Translations under genes and position numbers: made by a program
Assembly: GCA_003506895.1 (NCBI GenBank)
Contig: DNXO01000144.1
Location: forward strand, 1-64,000
Length of the DNA: 64,000 bases
Direction: 5' to 3'
Source of the DNA: Acetobacteraceae bacterium
GTDB taxonomy: Bacteria; Pseudomonadota; Alphaproteobacteria; Acetobacterales; Acetobacteraceae
Notes under the pieces: generated by a model
Database searches by the model: none
The model's input: the letters and a program-made list of their open reading frames with translations, nothing else
Told to the model about the DNA's origin: nothing
Shown: piece by piece, positions 8,748 to 15,569 of the stretch
How the letters are laid out: each line of letters starts with the position of its first letter
How positions within the stretch are numbered: the stretch's first letter is position 1

Positions 8748-9365
8748 ATGATCATCGAAATGCGCACCTACACATTGCAGCCCGGCACCTTGGCCGAGGT
8801 TGAAAAGCGCTTTGCCGAAGGCCTGCCGGGACGCGAGAAACACTCCAAACTCGCCGCGTTCTGGCACACCGAGGTCGGACCACTGAACCAGATCATTCAT
8901 GTCTGGACCTATGACAGCCTCGAACATCGCACCAACGTGCGCGCCGCCGCCTCGAAAGAGCCGGGCTGGCCGCCGGCAATCGGCGAGCATGTCACCGGGA
9001 TGCAGAGCGAACTGTTCCTGCCGGCGCCGTTCTCGCCGCCGCTGACCCCGCGTGAAGTCGGCCCGCTGTTCGAGATCCGCCAGTACACGCTGAGTCCCGG
9101 TGCCATTCCCGGCCTGATCGAACGCTGGACGGACAAGATCGAGGGACGGCAGAAGTTCTCGCCGCTGATCGGCGGCTGGTATTCGGAGTTCGGGACGCTG
9201 AACAAGTGGGTCCATATCTGGGCTTACAAGGATGCGAACGAACGCTTCAGCGCGCGCGCGGCGGCGGCCGCGACGGGCCAGTGGCCCGCTCGCAACCCGC
9301 CGGGTGTGGTGGTAAAGCAGGAGAACGCGTTCGTTATGCCGTCGGCATTCTCACCGATCCGTTAA
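8748..9365 (+). CDS. NIPSNAP family protein, two tandem domains
   Basis: 205 aa. Two copies of the NIPSNAP fold: residues 1-~100 begin MIIEMRTYTLQPGTLAEVEK and residues ~108-205 begin FEIRQYTLSPGAIPGLIERW. Both carry the W-H/W-Y...G-LN--IH-W-Y motif (TEVGPLNQIIHVWTY; SEFGTLNKWVHIWAYKD). The family is a dimeric alpha/beta-barrel ferredoxin-like fold with no settled bacterial function. Good SD (GGGGGAGG) upstream. A single-domain relative lies at 51825-52148. A strong hairpin follows directly. Confidence 0.85.
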   Translation: MIIEMRTYTLQPGTLAEVEKRFAEGLPGREKHSKLAAFWHTEVGPLNQIIHVWTYDSLEHRTNVRAAASKEPGWPPAIGEHVTGMQSELFLPAPFSPPLTPREVGPLFEIRQYTLSPGAIPGLIERWTDKIEGRQKFSPLIGGWYSEFGTLNKWVHIWAYKDANERFSARAAAAATGQWPARNPPGVVVKQENAFVMPSAFSPIR

Positions 9366-9369
9366 AGTT

Positions 9370-9414
9370 GTCCGGGCCGCTCAGGCGTTGTGAAACAGGC
9401 TGAGCGGCCCGGAC
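9370..9414. terminator. Hairpin between convergent genes
   Basis: Perfect 15-bp inverted repeat: arms 9370-9384 and 9400-9414, loop 15 nt. It lies 4 bases after the NIPSNAP stop, and the minus-strand gene ends inside it (TGA at 9381-9383). No long T tract on either side. Best read as a shared bidirectional terminator. Confidence 0.6.
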
Positions 9415-10238
9415 GAAGATTGCTGAAAGCCATACGGCCCACTAAAGCCCCGGGACGACATGTCATTGAATGCCAGGGATTCGCGCTCCGTATCATGAAG
9501 CGTCATTACTTCCGGCTTGTGCCCACCGGGCAGTTCAACTGTCGCGTCGATGGTCAACACCGACGTTCCCCGACCTTGAAGTGACTCGCCCGCTTGAGAT
9601 GCCACGAACGCGATATTCCACTTGCCGGTATCGATTACGCTGGCGGCAAAGCGGGCCAAATCGAACGATGCGCCGTCGCTCTTTCCGGGCGAGGCACCTG
9701 TCCCGCCGCTGGGCGTGGCCACTGTAACCGTGCCCCCCGAAGCGGAGGTGGAGGTTATTGACGCACCGACATAGCCCTTGCCTGACAACGCCAACTGAAA
9801 ATTATCAGTGACCCGCATCGTAACCTTGGCATTGATCGAGGCGATATACGCCGATACGTCGATCGTCATCGACGCGGTATAACTACCGGCCAGATTGCCG
9901 TTTGACAGGGTCAAAAGTCCCTGGCTGGCAGCATTCGACGTCAGGGTGGCAGAGGCCCCGGCGTTCGCAAATGCCCGAAGATCGACGATTTCCCCGAGTG
10001 CCAGATTAAACGAAGCATAGTCGGAAGGCACCGCGGCTTGAAGCGCGATGCTAACGCTGTCGTTCGCATAGCCATTGGCGGCCACGACTTGCGGCAGGTT
10101 GCATGGACCGATGGAGAAGCCATTGCCATCCACCCACCCACCAACCGAACTGTCATAATATGGCGGGCCGGCATCGCGGCAGTCTTGGTCATCGCTTCCG
10201 GAAGGAAGGCTATTTGGTCTCTGATTGGGTCCAGCCAT
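9381..10238 (-). CDS. Hypothetical protein, Ser/Ala/Thr-rich
   Basis: 285 aa from the ATG at 10238, chosen because AGGGGAACCGTT precedes it; the frame can be extended to an ATG at 10271. No signal peptide is evident. After a short N-terminal region with Cys residues (DDQDCRDAGPPYYD, GFSIGPCNLPQVV) comes a long Ala/Ser/Thr/Gly-rich part with beta-like alternation (GNLAGSYTASMTIDVSAYI, GYVGASITSTSASGGTVTV), suggesting a beta-rich or fibrous structure. I recognise no domain. It is the last of a minus-strand series of unusual proteins, separated from the others by a terminator at 10451-10484. Confidence 0.65.
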   Translation of the reverse strand: MAGPNQRPNSLPSGSDDQDCRDAGPPYYDSSVGGWVDGNGFSIGPCNLPQVVAANGYANDSVSIALQAAVPSDYASFNLALGEIVDLRAFANAGASATLTSNAASQGLLTLSNGNLAGSYTASMTIDVSAYIASINAKVTMRVTDNFQLALSGKGYVGASITSTSASGGTVTVATPSGGTGASPGKSDGASFDLARFAASVIDTGKWNIAFVASQAGESLQGRGTSVLTIDATVELPGGHKPEVMTLHDTERESLAFNDMSSRGFSGPYGFQQSSSGPLSLFHNA

Positions 10239-10370
10239 AACGGTTCCCCTGCTGATGGGACAAATCCCCATCGCCGGCTAAACCAAACCCCGTTAGCATC
10301 GTCAGTGGCGACAAAACTGTCTGTTACCGCTAGCATGCACAAAGCCTGCCACGCCACGAAATGAGCCGTG

Positions 10371-10408
10371 CAGATTTGTCAGGTATTCGACACGAAATGA
10401 CAAATCTG
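10371..10408. repeat. Perfect 11-bp inverted repeat
   Basis: Arms CAGATTTGTCA (10371-10381) and TGACAAATCTG (10398-10408), spacer 16 bases. It lies in the non-coding stretch upstream of the minus-strand gene 9381-10238 and past the terminator of the gene before it. Could be a dimeric operator or a leader hairpin. Confidence 0.6.
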
Positions 10409-10450
10409 ATCGCCTGAAAAGGCCGCCGGGCGCATGATTGGAAAGCCCCA

Positions 10451-10484
10451 AGCAAGTAAAAGGGGCGCCATATGGGGCGCCCCT
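10451..10484 (-). terminator. Rho-independent terminator after the 321-aa secreted protein
   Basis: On the minus strand a 9-bp stem (AGGGGCGCC / GGCGCCCCT, arms 10476-10484 and 10461-10469, 6-nt loop) is followed by TTTTACTTGC. It sits 45 bases past the stop of the gene at 10529-11494. Confidence 0.75.
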
Positions 10485-10528
10485 CGTCAATCGAAAACTC
10501 TAGGTCCGGTCGGTCGGTATGACTGTGT

Positions 10529-11494
10529 CTACTGATTTTCGGGGTTCGCGGAGGCCAGCATGGGTCCGCGAGAGACCGATGGTCGAACCGTCCGGCTGGC
10601 GGTTTCGTCTCGCAATTCGGTCGTTCCGGGATTACCTCTATTTGCTTGTGCGAGTTGCTGCCTGCGAAGGTCAATCAACTTTATGAAACTCTGCTCCAAT
10701 GCCATCATTGCCGCCGGAGCAATCTGGCAAGCCGTGCTCGCTTTGGCCTGTTGGCCCTGTCCGCATCCCGCGGGCTGGGGCGCGCGGACGATCCGCTTCA
10801 GCGTCGCGGCAGAAGCTGTTCCATCGCCCGCGGGTGGCGGTCTTTTGCTGACCGGTTGATTGGGGGCCGCCTTTGCCACGGGTTTGATCGGTCCACTGGG
10901 ACCGACGGTGGACGTTGGAGCCGGGTTTTCCCCGCAATCAGGGTACAGTGCGAGATCTAGATTGTTAATGTAGCAGAATGCGGGCGCATCCTGCCGGATC
11001 GCCATCCGCGTCGGCTTAACCACTGGTATGACCGCTGGCACGACCGCTGGGGCGACCGCTGGCACGACCGCTGGGGCGACCGCTGGCTTGGACGGTTCGA
11101 CCAATGCCACTTTTGGGGGTTGCTGGTCCTGTAAGCACGGCTTCCCAATTCGCAAGGCGGCATTCCTGATGTCCTTGATTTCGCATAAGATTTCCCGAGC
11201 AAGCGTCTCATCTTTCAGGCCTGTCACCACAACGGCCGCGTTGTTGCGGGTTTCGCATTCCTTGTCGATGCTGGCGACCGCGCCACCGATACCAAACAGC
11301 GGCGTTGACAAGCCGACTGTCGTTCCCGACGAGCAGGGATTGAGGCCGTAGATATTCGCAAGCGCCAAGGGCGGCGCATTGCGCGGAATACCGGTGTTGT
11401 TGACATTCTCGGTCAGGGTCTGTTGCTGCGAAAACGCGGGAAAGGCGCTGAACAGGAGGACGATCCCAGCGAGAACTATGCTATCAGTTTTCAT
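10529..11494 (-). CDS. Secreted protein with Pro/Ala/Val repeats, unknown function
   Basis: 321 aa. Residues 1-22 (MKTDSIVLAGIVLLFSAFPAFS) are a Sec signal. Residues ~45-125 form a compact Cys-containing domain (YGLNPCSSGTTVGLS, IDKECETRNNA, ILCEIKDIRNAALRIGKPC), with a spacing of paired Cys suggesting disulfides. A repeat linker (PAVAPAVVPAVAPAVVPAV) follows, then a second Cys pair (FCYINNLDLALYPDCG) and a Pro/Lys-rich region with another Cys pair. The NPC...D-x-EC-x-RN pattern faintly recalls small Cys-domain proteins seen near phage genes, but I cannot name the family. It looks like a surface or periplasmic protein with a flexible linker. Confidence 0.7.
   Translation of the reverse strand: MKTDSIVLAGIVLLFSAFPAFSQQQTLTENVNNTGIPRNAPPLALANIYGLNPCSSGTTVGLSTPLFGIGGAVASIDKECETRNNAAVVVTGLKDETLAREILCEIKDIRNAALRIGKPCLQDQQPPKVALVEPSKPAVAPAVVPAVAPAVVPAVIPVVKPTRMAIRQDAPAFCYINNLDLALYPDCGENPAPTSTVGPSGPIKPVAKAAPNQPVSKRPPPAGDGTASAATLKRIVRAPQPAGCGQGQQAKASTACQIAPAAMMALEQSFIKLIDLRRQQLAQANRGNPGTTELRDETASRTVRPSVSRGPMLASANPENQ
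11030..11086 (+). repeat. 12-bp tandem repeat inside the 321-aa protein gene
   Basis: Four full and one partial unit of GACCGCTGG(C/G)(A/G)C alternate between two variants on the plus strand. On the coding (minus) strand they encode the AVVP/AVAP repeats. Such perfect repeats can change copy number by slippage; a gain or loss of one unit keeps the frame. Confidence 0.8.
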
Positions 11495-11601
11495 GGCGAC
11501 CCTCTATTTCTTCGCGGGACCGACAGGCGGAAGTTGGCGAACCGCGGCGCGCTGACCGAAGCGGTTGCCAGCGCGCCCACGATAGTGCAAGTCAATCCCA
11601 G

Positions 11602-11934
11602 TCAAGGCGTTGTCCACGCAGCCGCCCAGGCGGACCCGAAAGCCCCCCCATGCGCATTCGCCGAACCGCCCGATGCATGCGCCTGAGTATGGACGTTGTC
11701 CTGATTCAGCGCGAACGCGAAGGACGTCTGCACTGCCGGCGCCAAGACCGCGCTTGCTGTGGCAACGCTTGTGCTTGTCGAGACGACCGTAGCGTTCGCA
11801 GTACCGCTTGAAGACGCGCCCCCCGTGACGGTTGTCGTGGCACCAGTCACCGCGCCGGTGCTGCCAGCCTGAGCCTGACTAGTTGCGAACGCGAATACCG
11901 CGGCAGCAACCAAGATGGGTGGAATATACTTCAT
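11602..11934 (-). CDS. Small secreted Ala/Ser/Thr-rich protein
   Basis: 110 aa. Residues 1-23 (MKYIPPILVAAAVFAFATSQ + AQA) form a signal peptide. The mature part is almost entirely Ala, Ser, Thr, Gly and Val (TGAVTGATTTVTGGASSSG, SGGSANAHGGAFGSAWAAA), without Cys and with few charges. It starts inside the stop of the upstream gene (ATGA at 11931-11934), so the two are translationally coupled. No family recognised; the composition suggests an exported filament, matrix or amyloid-like component, which is inference only. Confidence 0.65.
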   Translation of the reverse strand: MKYIPPILVAAAVFAFATSQAQAGSTGAVTGATTTVTGGASSSGTANATVVSTSTSVATASAVLAPAVQTSFAFALNQDNVHTQAHASGGSANAHGGAFGSAWAAAWTTP

Positions 11935-12236
11935 GGCACAGTGAACCCTACATTGATACCCGGCGTGTAGACTGAGGTCGAACTCCCGATTAATACTGAC
12001 ATTTTCAATGTCATAGACTGCGAGAGTGTAACCGGGCCGCCATGAACCGTGGTATTGCTACTTGTTCCAGGGTTGACGTCGGTAAGCGTGTTTACTGTGA
12101 AATGTGTCGCTGGCACGCTGACATTCACGGACGGTACCGCTGGTACCGGCGGAACGGCTGGTACCGCAGGCGCTCCACCAAATGCCGGTCCGCACAAGAG
12201 TGCGGTCGTGATGCTCGCAAGCAAGAAATGCCGCAT
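11931..12236 (-). CDS. Small secreted protein with APAVPAVPPVP repeat
   Basis: 101 aa. Residues 1-20 (MRHFLLASITTALLCGPAFG) are a signal peptide. A Pro/Val/Ala repeat (APAVPAVPPVPAVPSV) follows, then a Ser/Thr/Val-rich beta-like domain (HFTVNTLTDVNPGTSSNTTV, SVLIGSSTSVYTPGINVGF). SD is GAGGGGG, 5 bases before ATG. A 12-bp palindrome CTCGTTAACGAG (12246-12257) and the terminator of the preceding gene (12265-12296) lie immediately upstream, so expression may depend on readthrough. Coupled to the next gene by ATGA. Confidence 0.65.
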   Translation of the reverse strand: MRHFLLASITTALLCGPAFGGAPAVPAVPPVPAVPSVNVSVPATHFTVNTLTDVNPGTSSNTTVHGGPVTLSQSMTLKMSVLIGSSTSVYTPGINVGFTVP

Positions 12237-12264
12237 TGGAACCCCCTCGTTAACGAGTCAGGTG

Positions 12265-12296
12265 AATGAAGGGGCGGCATGTGCCGCCCCTTCATT
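12265..12296 (-). terminator. 15-bp hairpin after the Gly-rich secreted gene
   Basis: Perfect arms AATGAAGGGGCGGCA and TGCCGCCCCTTCATT around a 2-base centre. A/T-rich outer ends make it terminator-like on both strands. It ends 11 bases past the stop of the gene at 12307-12639 and about 29 bases before the next start at 12236. Confidence 0.75.
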
Positions 12297-12306
12297 GCGT
12301 GCGATT

Positions 12307-12639
12307 CTAGAAATGGAAGCTGTAGGAGCTCGCCGACCCACCGCCGTGTCCGCCACCGCTTCCGCCGGCACTCCCGGACCCGAACCCGCTGGTAGTAACG
12401 GAACCACCACCGCTGCCGGTGCCGCCGCCGGCAGCGAAGGCGCCACCCCATCCTGTCCCGGCCACTCCACCGCCCAGGCCGCCGCCCGCTCCAACCGATG
12501 TAACCGAGCCGAACCCGCTGCTTGCGGTCGCGCTGCCGCCGCCACCACCGCCGCCGCCGGCACTGGCGTAGGAACCGGCATAAGCCGCTCCGGACATGGC
12601 AAACGCCGCGACCGTTGCGAGAAGAACTAGCTTCCTCAT
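12307..12639 (-). CDS. Small secreted Gly/Ser-rich protein
   Basis: 110 aa from the ATG at 12639, preceded by a near-perfect SD (AAGGAGATTATGAA); a longer frame to 12687 has no SD. Residues 1-22 (MRKLVLLATVAAFAMSGAAYA) form a signal peptide. The mature chain is Gly/Ser/Ala/Thr with a run of eight Gly and repeated blocks such as ATASSGFGSVTS and VTTSGFGSGSAGGSGGG, ending in SASSYSFHF. Low-complexity Gly-rich secreted proteins often form structural or adhesive material. First of the minus-strand secreted series and followed by its own terminator. Confidence 0.7.
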   Translation of the reverse strand: MRKLVLLATVAAFAMSGAAYAGSYASAGGGGGGGGSATASSGFGSVTSVGAGGGLGGGVAGTGWGGAFAAGGGTGSGGGSVTTSGFGSGSAGGSGGGHGGGSASSYSFHF

Positions 12640-12988
12640 TTCATAATCTCCTTGTCGAAAGACGAAACCGGATAACCGGGACCGCAACGCCGTTCGCGTC
12701 GGTCAAGTGGAAGTTCGCATTCTCAGACAGGAAGGTCAAAGTATTACAGGGATCATACAGGAACTTCTACTTGAACTTTTCTATCATTCGAAAATAGTCG
12801 AACAATCGAATTGCGACCCGCCACCGGGGTCCCAAAAATTCACCGACCTTACCCGCTTTTCACTGGCGCGTGAGGTACGGGTTGGCGTAAAAGATTTTTC
12901 ATCAAATATTCCAAGCGCGCCGTTTCGGGCGGCGTTCGGTTACAATACGGCTCGATAGTTCAGTAACTGGTGATCGACGGGGAATTGG
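12640..12988. other. Divergent promoter region, A/T-rich
   Basis: 349 bases between the divergent Gly-rich secreted gene and the 122-aa protein. Markedly A/T-rich from 12710 to 12920, in contrast to the surroundings, with short repeats of TCGAA (ATTCGAAAATAGTCGAACAA). It should hold promoters for both directions; I could not fix a convincing -35/-10 pair. No gene seen. Confidence 0.5.
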
Positions 12989-13357
12989 ATGGGAGTAGAC
13001 GGAATGAATTCGGGCACAGGCATCCCAGTGGGGCTTCCGCTCCCTGAGGCATTCCGCCTGTTGAATGACCAGCGCACCGACCTTGACCGCCGGTTGGCCA
13101 GCATTCCGGCCGGTGACCCCGTTCGGGAAGTGTTGTGGCTGGAGTTAGAGCCTGTCCTTACCAAAATGCGCGAAGTCGTCAGTAACCTGGCAAAGTCGCC
13201 GGCGACCTGCCTGCCAGAGGTTCAGGCAAAAGCAGCCGTGCTGGCGTCGCTGATCCGCCCCGAACAAGAGGATGGCGGCGCGATCATGCCAGAGATGGAA
13301 AAATTCGCCCTCACCTTATCGCTCACCGACGATATCGCCCGCCTGGCCGGCGGCTAA
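12989..13357 (+). CDS. Hypothetical helical protein
   Basis: 122 aa (or 117 from an ATG at 13004, which has GGAG at good spacing). Predicted mostly alpha-helical with charged heptad-like stretches (EAFRLLNDQRTDLDRRLAS, LWLELEPVLTKMREVVSNLA). No signal peptide or membrane segment. Its last 42 bases overlap the end of the convergent ArsR-type gene. No family recognised. Confidence 0.55.
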   Translation: MGVDGMNSGTGIPVGLPLPEAFRLLNDQRTDLDRRLASIPAGDPVREVLWLELEPVLTKMREVVSNLAKSPATCLPEVQAKAAVLASLIRPEQEDGGAIMPEMEKFALTLSLTDDIARLAGG

Positions 13358-13654
13358 CGAGCCAGGTACGATCTGGATTATAACGCCTCCCACAAGAAAA
13401 TCGCACAACGCATCGACGACCTCATTGTTCACCGCGTAAATGACATGCCTGCTGGAACGCCGCTGAATAAGAACGCGCCCATGCGTCATCTGCTGCAAGT
13501 GGAATGATAGCGACGATGGCGCGACGGACAGCCGTTCGGCGATAGAGCCCGCGGTAAGACCCAAAGGACCCTGGGGTAACAGCATGCGCCAAACCTCCAG
13601 GCGCAGGCTATGCCCTAGCGCGGCCAGCGCGGCGACGGCAGAGACGGAGTCCAT
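13316..13654 (-). CDS. ArsR-family winged-helix regulator
   Basis: 112 aa from ATG 13654 (a GTG at 13699 would add 15 residues). Typical ArsR/HTH_20 fold: AAVAALAALGHSLRLEVWRM, recognition helix region SVAPSSLSFHLQQM, and the wing RRSSRHVIYAVN. The Cys motif for metal binding in helix 3 (CVC) is missing, so it may sense something other than As/Cd/Zn. No arsenic or metal-resistance genes are adjacent; targets may be the flanking intergenic regions. Confidence 0.8.
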   Translation of the reverse strand: MDSVSAVAALAALGHSLRLEVWRMLLPQGPLGLTAGSIAERLSVAPSSLSFHLQQMTHGRVLIQRRSSRHVIYAVNNEVVDALCDFLVGGVIIQIVPGSLAAGQAGDIVGER

Positions 13655-14135
13655 TTCGTCACCGGCATAGAAGTGTGAGACATGGCAAAGCAAGGCCACC
13701 GGTCAAACGCCCTGTTTCAGAAAACCGCCACGTGATGATCCACATTTCCCCCTCCAACTGCACGGAAACAAACGGCTACCTACGCAACGAAATCAGCAAG
13801 AAAAACCAGTCCGCCGAGATTTTTTTCGGCTGTTATTTCGATCTTCCGTTTATCCAGGAAGGTGTTACCGGACCATTGAAGCGTTGACGCTAATACTCGC
13901 TCCCGCTGTCGCTTACAAAGGCGTTTAACGTCCAATAAGGGGCGGCCGGATCAGATAGCCGTGAAGAATTGGACGGTAGAGGACTGTAATCCATTGGCTC
14001 TCGGCAATGTATTACGTAGTGGGAACGATACCACCCCCGGCACGCCGGGTGGTCCGACCGAGGCCGAACCACCCGTTGGGCGACTGATAGGCCGATTCAC
14101 CCGACCGCAAGGATGCTGCCGTCGGGACCGGACCG
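13655..14135. other. Intergenic region, nothing coding
   Basis: 481 bases between the ArsR-type gene start and the end of the convergent binding-protein gene. Small frames on either strand have atypical codon use. The only clear structure is the hairpin at 14030-14053. Confidence 0.45.
14030..14053 (-). terminator. Hairpin downstream of the binding-protein gene
   Basis: Inverted repeat ACCACC(C)CCGGC-AC-GCCGGGTGGT, an 11-bp stem with one bulged C and a 2-base loop, about 85 bases past the stop of the gene at 14136. No T tract, so only a candidate. Confidence 0.4.
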
Positions 14136-15404
14136 CTAGCTGGCGCCCTCGATCACATCGCCGAACCGTTCCCAGGTCTTGCCATCCCATTTCTGCAATT
14201 GCATGGCCTTGATCGGGTGGAAATTGGTCGGGCTCGTGTTCACCTTGATCCCCGGCAGCAGGATGGGATCGTAGGCATCGTGCAGGTTAGCCGCCTGCTT
14301 CATCACGTTGGCGCGGGAGAAGTCACCCTCGCACTGCTTCAAAACCTGTAGCATCACCATGCTGACGCCATAGGCGAAGCTGTAGTTCCCGTCCGTCATG
14401 TCCACGCCGGGCATGTACTTCGCCATGAAAGCGCGCCACTCGTTCATGCCGGGATCGTCCTTGAACGCCGGATCGGTCGGGTCCTTCATATAGCCGGTGG
14501 TGATAATGCCAATGCCATTTTCGGCGCCCGCGGGGGCCATGACGGCACCGACCGAGATCGATACGTTGGTCATGAAAAACATCTTCGGGTGCCAGCCGAG
14601 ATCATGCACCTTCTTGATTGCCTGCGCCGCGAACTTCGGGGTCGCGCCGACCATCAACGCATCCACGCCGGCCGCCTGCAAGGTGGCAAGCTGGCTGTCC
14701 ACCGTCGCGTCGGTCGTTTCGTAACTGGCTTCCTTGACCATGCTGGCGTACTTGTCGCCCAGGATATCCTTCGCCCCGGTGACGTAATCCTTGCCGAAAT
14801 CGTCGTTCTGATACAGGATGCCCAGCTTCGCGGAGGGCATCTCCTTCAGCATGTACTTGGTATAGATCTGCGCCTCGGTCCGGTAGCTGGGCTGATAGCC
14901 CATCGTCCAGGGGAAGTGCTGGTAGTCGCCCCACTTGTCCGCGCCGGTGGAGATGAAAAGGTGCGGCACCTTCTTCTGGTTCACGTACCGCTGGATCGCC
15001 GTGTTGGTGGGCGTACCCAGGTTCTGAAACAGGAAGGCGACCTGATCCTCCTCGATCAGGCGACGGACCTGCTCAACGGTCTTCGGCGGGCTGTACCCGT
15101 CATCGTAGGAAATGAAGTTGATCTTGTGGCCGGCCACGCCGCCCTGATCGTTCACCATCTGGAAGAACGCGGTCTCGGTCTTGGCGATCACGCCATAGGC
15201 TGATGCCGGGCCGCTATAGGCGTCGGTGTTACCGATCTTGACCTCGGTGGCCGTCACCCCGGGCAAATCCGCGGCGACCGCATGAACCGTTCCACCGAGA
15301 AGTGCCGCCACCAGCAGCACCCCTGGCAGCAAGCCAGCCTTTCCATACCCGCGCATACGCGCCGATTTTTGACTGTTGTGAATCAAAGACGCCGACGTTT
15401 TCAT
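14136..15404 (-). CDS. ABC transporter binding protein, branched-chain amino acid type
   Basis: 422 aa. A long N-terminal signal region (basic residues to ~22, then KAGLLPGVLLVAALLGGTVHAVA) precedes the mature protein starting near ADLPGVTATEVKIGNTDAYS. The type I periplasmic binding (LivJ/UrtA) fold is shown by GPASAYGVIAKTETAFFQMV, NDQGGVAGHKINFISYDDGY, and ILYQNDDFGKDYVTGAKDIL. It binds a small molecule such as an amino acid, urea or aromatic acid in the periplasm. SD is GGGAGGG. No permease or ATPase genes adjoin, so its transporter is elsewhere or this is an orphan receptor. Confidence 0.88.
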   Translation of the reverse strand: MKTSASLIHNSQKSARMRGYGKAGLLPGVLLVAALLGGTVHAVAADLPGVTATEVKIGNTDAYSGPASAYGVIAKTETAFFQMVNDQGGVAGHKINFISYDDGYSPPKTVEQVRRLIEEDQVAFLFQNLGTPTNTAIQRYVNQKKVPHLFISTGADKWGDYQHFPWTMGYQPSYRTEAQIYTKYMLKEMPSAKLGILYQNDDFGKDYVTGAKDILGDKYASMVKEASYETTDATVDSQLATLQAAGVDALMVGATPKFAAQAIKKVHDLGWHPKMFFMTNVSISVGAVMAPAGAENGIGIITTGYMKDPTDPAFKDDPGMNEWRAFMAKYMPGVDMTDGNYSFAYGVSMVMLQVLKQCEGDFSRANVMKQAANLHDAYDPILLPGIKVNTSPTNFHPIKAMQLQKWDGKTWERFGDVIEGAS

Positions 15405-15569
15405 TCGTTACCCTCCCATTGGAACGCTATTGTTGCCTAACTATCAGCAAAGCGGAAGTCATGGGTCGGCCACAACGACACCGGCCATTTGTCATGGCCC
15501 TTTTCCGCCCTCGGGATTGTGCTACGTCGGTACAATGCGTACAGCGATCTGGTTGATGACCGATACTTG

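Noticed and set aside
9941..10357. Second minus-strand frame opening with a signal-like sequence upstream of the 285-aa gene
   Set aside because: Considered as the true N-terminus joined by a frameshift, but the ATG at 10238 has a very good SD and the other frame has no typical signal peptidase site or codon use.
13675..13887. 70-codon plus-strand frame after the ArsR-type gene
   Set aside because: Starts in the regulator's own upstream region, has mixed codon use, no SD and no motif.
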